A DNA stretch of 64,000 nt from Paenibacillus aceris (lineage in GTDB: Bacteria > Bacillota > Bacilli > Paenibacillales > NBRC-103111), in assembly GCF_017874035.1 (NCBI RefSeq), contig NZ_JAGGKV010000003.1:248001-312000 (forward strand), written 5' to 3'. Both the position numbers and the translations under genes were made by a program. A model generated the notes under the pieces. That model was not told the DNA's origin. It did not search any database and saw only the letters and a program-made list of their open reading frames with translations. Shown piece after piece: positions 63,001 to 64,000 of this stretch (positions are counted from its first letter, which is position 1; every line of letters starts with the position of its first letter).

Positions 63001-64000
63001 GGTGGATATATCATGACTTCTGTTAAACTTGTGAACGTGCTGCCGTCTGAGTTCCCGTGTCCCACAATCCGAACGAAGCGCGCATTCGTATCTGGAATAT
63101 CAAAGGCCTGCATGTCTACCGTATTCGGGCGGCTGTTTCCTGTAAATACATTCGTCCAGGACTGCGCGTCGTTCGATGTTTGAATATCAATCAGTGTCGT
63201 ACGTAGATCTCCTTTATAAAAGGCTATGCCTACGTAGCCAATGCTCTTAGATTGCCCCAGATCAAACATGACGTATTGCCCGTCACCTGATGCTGACCAA
63301 CGGCTGAATAAATTGTTGTCGAGCGTATTGCTTTCTACGTTTCCGTCACTGCTGCTCGCATTCACTTCAACGACTTGTAAAGGTGTAACTGGGGCTGCTA
63401 ATGTGGTTACATTATAGGTGAGTGGTAGCAAAGAATAGTTTCCGACCGCATCTCCTGCGTAGACGCTATAGGTAACGTTGGTATTCGGCAATAGTCCCTG
63501 AACTGTGTAAGTATTTCCTGTTACACTGCTTAGCAGCATATTGTTCTGATACAGCTTATAGTTTGTTACCGCACTATCGTCGGTCGCTGCAGGCCAGGTC
63601 AATTGCACGAAATCCATGCCCAGGTTGATAGACTTTAGTGCAGCGCTTGGCGCCCACGTTGGAGGGGTGGTATCGCCTTGAACAACACGTCGCACAAGGA
63701 GCTGCGGCTCAGGGTTGGAGGCCGATGTGTTCTCTTTCGAATATACGTTAACGGAATTGGAAGAGTTGGATGCAATGATGAAAGATACTGCCTGATCGGA
63801 AAGATGCTGCCTTACGTAATCCGTCACGTCTACAGTATATAAGACCGGTTTAGCTGAATTTAGCTGGGTTACCATGAATTGCCCCAGTGGATTCATTGCC
63901 GACAAATCCGTTTGAGGAGCTGTATTCCAGGTTATCGTCGATTCTTGCCATGAGTTATTCAGCAATCCATACACTTGAAGGCCCGTATCGATATCGCTGC
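60006..64000 (-). CDS. SLH-anchored multidomain surface protein, beta-helix lyase-like, partial
   Basis: The N-terminus lies beyond the right edge: the frame is open to 64000. About 1,331 residues are present. In order they are a DNRLRE/CBM96-like domain (first 100), a fibronectin III domain (about 110-205), an F5/8-type C carbohydrate-binding domain (about 208-330), and a right-handed beta-helix of pectate-lyase 3 type (about 370-800; LNVLDFGANPADNAQDD at the start). Next is a cadherin-like domain (about 815-910), a beta-rich region, and three C-terminal SLH domains (FGDTEHHWA, FKDTSEQEW, YDDQKQIKPW). It probably degrades or binds extracellular polysaccharide at the cell surface. Catalytic residues are not identifiable by eye. 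Confidence 0.9.
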   Translation of the reverse strand, partial: SDIDTGLQVYGLLNNSWQESTITWNTAPQTDLSAMNPLGQFMVTQLNSAKPVLYTVDVTDYVRQHLSDQAVSFIIASNSSNSVNVYSKENTSASNPEPQLLVRRVVQGDTTPPTWAPSAALKSINLGMDFVQLTWPAATDDSAVTNYKLYQNNMLLSSVTGNTYTVQGLLPNTNVTYSVYAGDAVGNYSLLPLTYNVTTLAAPVTPLQVVEVNASSSDGNVESNTLDNNLFSRWSASGDGQYVMFDLGQSKSIGYVGIAFYKGDLRTTLIDIQTSNDAQSWTNVFTGNSRPNTVDMQAFDIPDTNARFVRIVGHGNSDGSTFTSLTEVMIYPPFPSGDTPVAIVPNITPTAPPGTVPFTKPGLTNPDGSEHLMHTPNQVTGATLNVLDFGANPADNAQDDRTAIQNAIDAATAGDEVFIPKGVYNLKTSPDGFINLKLKSGVNLRGESETDTILKSSIDDVKNSSVLKSSNQHDILISNLTVTSTWNRNFSLDHVLNNPDAGGPDSMIAIANYGEDPSYHVTIDHVTVERFRRMAIRIENSHDVVVRHATFRNATDLGGGGAGYGTSIQGMPKVDRLGFDNDTYWNVVENSNFEGPYLRHGSLIQNVAHNNVLRNNSYSRTKLDAIDLHGELEYLNEVYGNTVENILTGGGVGLGNTGGTAPSNHSKSGPQNHIHDNVIRNAREGIVVTMGTPDTLIERNIIENTTTVNNGAGINILNGPGTRVLNNIIRNNTASGYWGILLEHDNGDQNAGNIGAGDPQNVQIAGNMITGNTNGIQLQTGSNISVTKNILNNVGINYLKANGVTATEVWPSTDNTLSSLTTNVGTLSPAFDATKTEYTVAIPAGIREIKFTPVTSNIGAKVTVNGTPADSGTASTGIQLNVGANIIEIEVTAEDNSTKRYQLTVTRSENKVHDDKGNSSNPPTAGPMPNSTSNTSAGKLSNKVTEVNGKTVVTTKVDTQDLDGIMKAQGDGPITLTVDTPKRTEQVQVTITQSALEKLLKVPAVSIESQLGGVKLPVKQLDLSPFAAQLGTKVENVQLVVEISSNESVSAQAKVNGLQVIASMDFFMQAVASDGKSVDMASFTQYVPYTMKVENGNISERSLATVRVVQDDKGNTAYEPVPFTMKDGEVVLYSHTNGTFMLIQNQISFGDTEHHWAKDSIERMANKWLVQGVSKDEFRPDQPITRAELAAMITRTLGIRSTTTNAPFKDTSEQEWYNEAINAAVEAGIVTGYEDGTFRPEQTITRQEMAVMIDRALKAAGYQEQKAGKAPNYDDQKQIKPWSQEAINRLGQLKLMDGTSSTSFDPGMEATRAQSAVLLQRLLQELTFTN

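Overview
The window looks like chromosome from a spore-forming member of the Bacillota, most likely Paenibacillus or a close relative. The reasons are strong AGGAGG-type ribosome binding sites, frequent GTG and TTG starts, Bacillus-type gene pairs (alaR-alaT, pheS-pheT-zapA-cvpA...mutS2, YcnI and CopCD), a Spo0E-like phosphatase, a KinB-like kinase, SLH surface anchoring, and Bacillus-type sigma-W, LexA, T-box, preQ1 and B12 regulatory sites. I saw no rRNA or tRNA genes and no CRISPR array.

Layout. 1-12178 (minus strand): a partial site-2 protease and a YusI-like Spx/ArsC protein, then a long cobalamin operon. It starts at a B12 riboswitch with terminator (about 11895-12140) and runs btuF-btuC-btuD-cobT-cobU-cbiB-cobS-cobD-cobQ-adenosyltransferase and finally an RluA-type pseudouridine synthase. 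Together these import corrinoids and carry out the late, lower-ligand part of B12 synthesis. 12179-17850: a lipoprotein, a Spo0E-like protein, alaT/alaR, cysteine synthase and an MFS carrier. 17822-19830: a sigma-W promoter drives pspA, a DUF350 membrane protein, a 27-residue membrane peptide and a paired-CxxC protein, an apparent envelope-stress unit. 19853-31674: the conserved mutS2 ... cvpA-zapA-pheT-pheS block. Between mutS2 and cvpA lie YvlD, a CuA-like cupredoxin lipoprotein, a truncated IS1595-like protein under a double-LexA-box promoter, and a GC-rich 73-bp tandem repeat. ZapA itself carries a very long glutamine-rich coiled coil. pheS is preceded by a Phe T-box.

31751-42650: MarR/DHA2 efflux pair, aldo/keto reductase, glutaminase, CopC-CopD copper protein, DUF2203, NikR, an HPt-REC-GGDEF-REC signalling protein with a stand-alone receiver, a cyclotransferase-fold protein, a Mor-like regulator, and two tiny ORFs with strong ribosome binding sites. 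42655-46070: an esterase plus pxpBCA (5-oxoprolinase), with pxpA unusually GC-rich. 46304-53134: 5'-nucleotidase, a phn-type uptake system split into two convergent units, and a NiCoT nickel/cobalt permease. 53283-59906: a NarL-type two-component pair, YcnI, thyA-dfrA, a preQ1-riboswitch-controlled queF, a KinB-like kinase and an AlkD-like protein. 60006-64000: the C-terminal part of a large secreted beta-helix protein anchored by three SLH domains.

The parts most worth following up are the SOS-controlled orphan zinc-ribbon protein, the 73-bp repeat beside it, and the glutamine-rich ZapA, all in the interval where Bacillus carries rnhC and polX. The sigma-W pspA unit and the tiny ORFs near pxpA come next.
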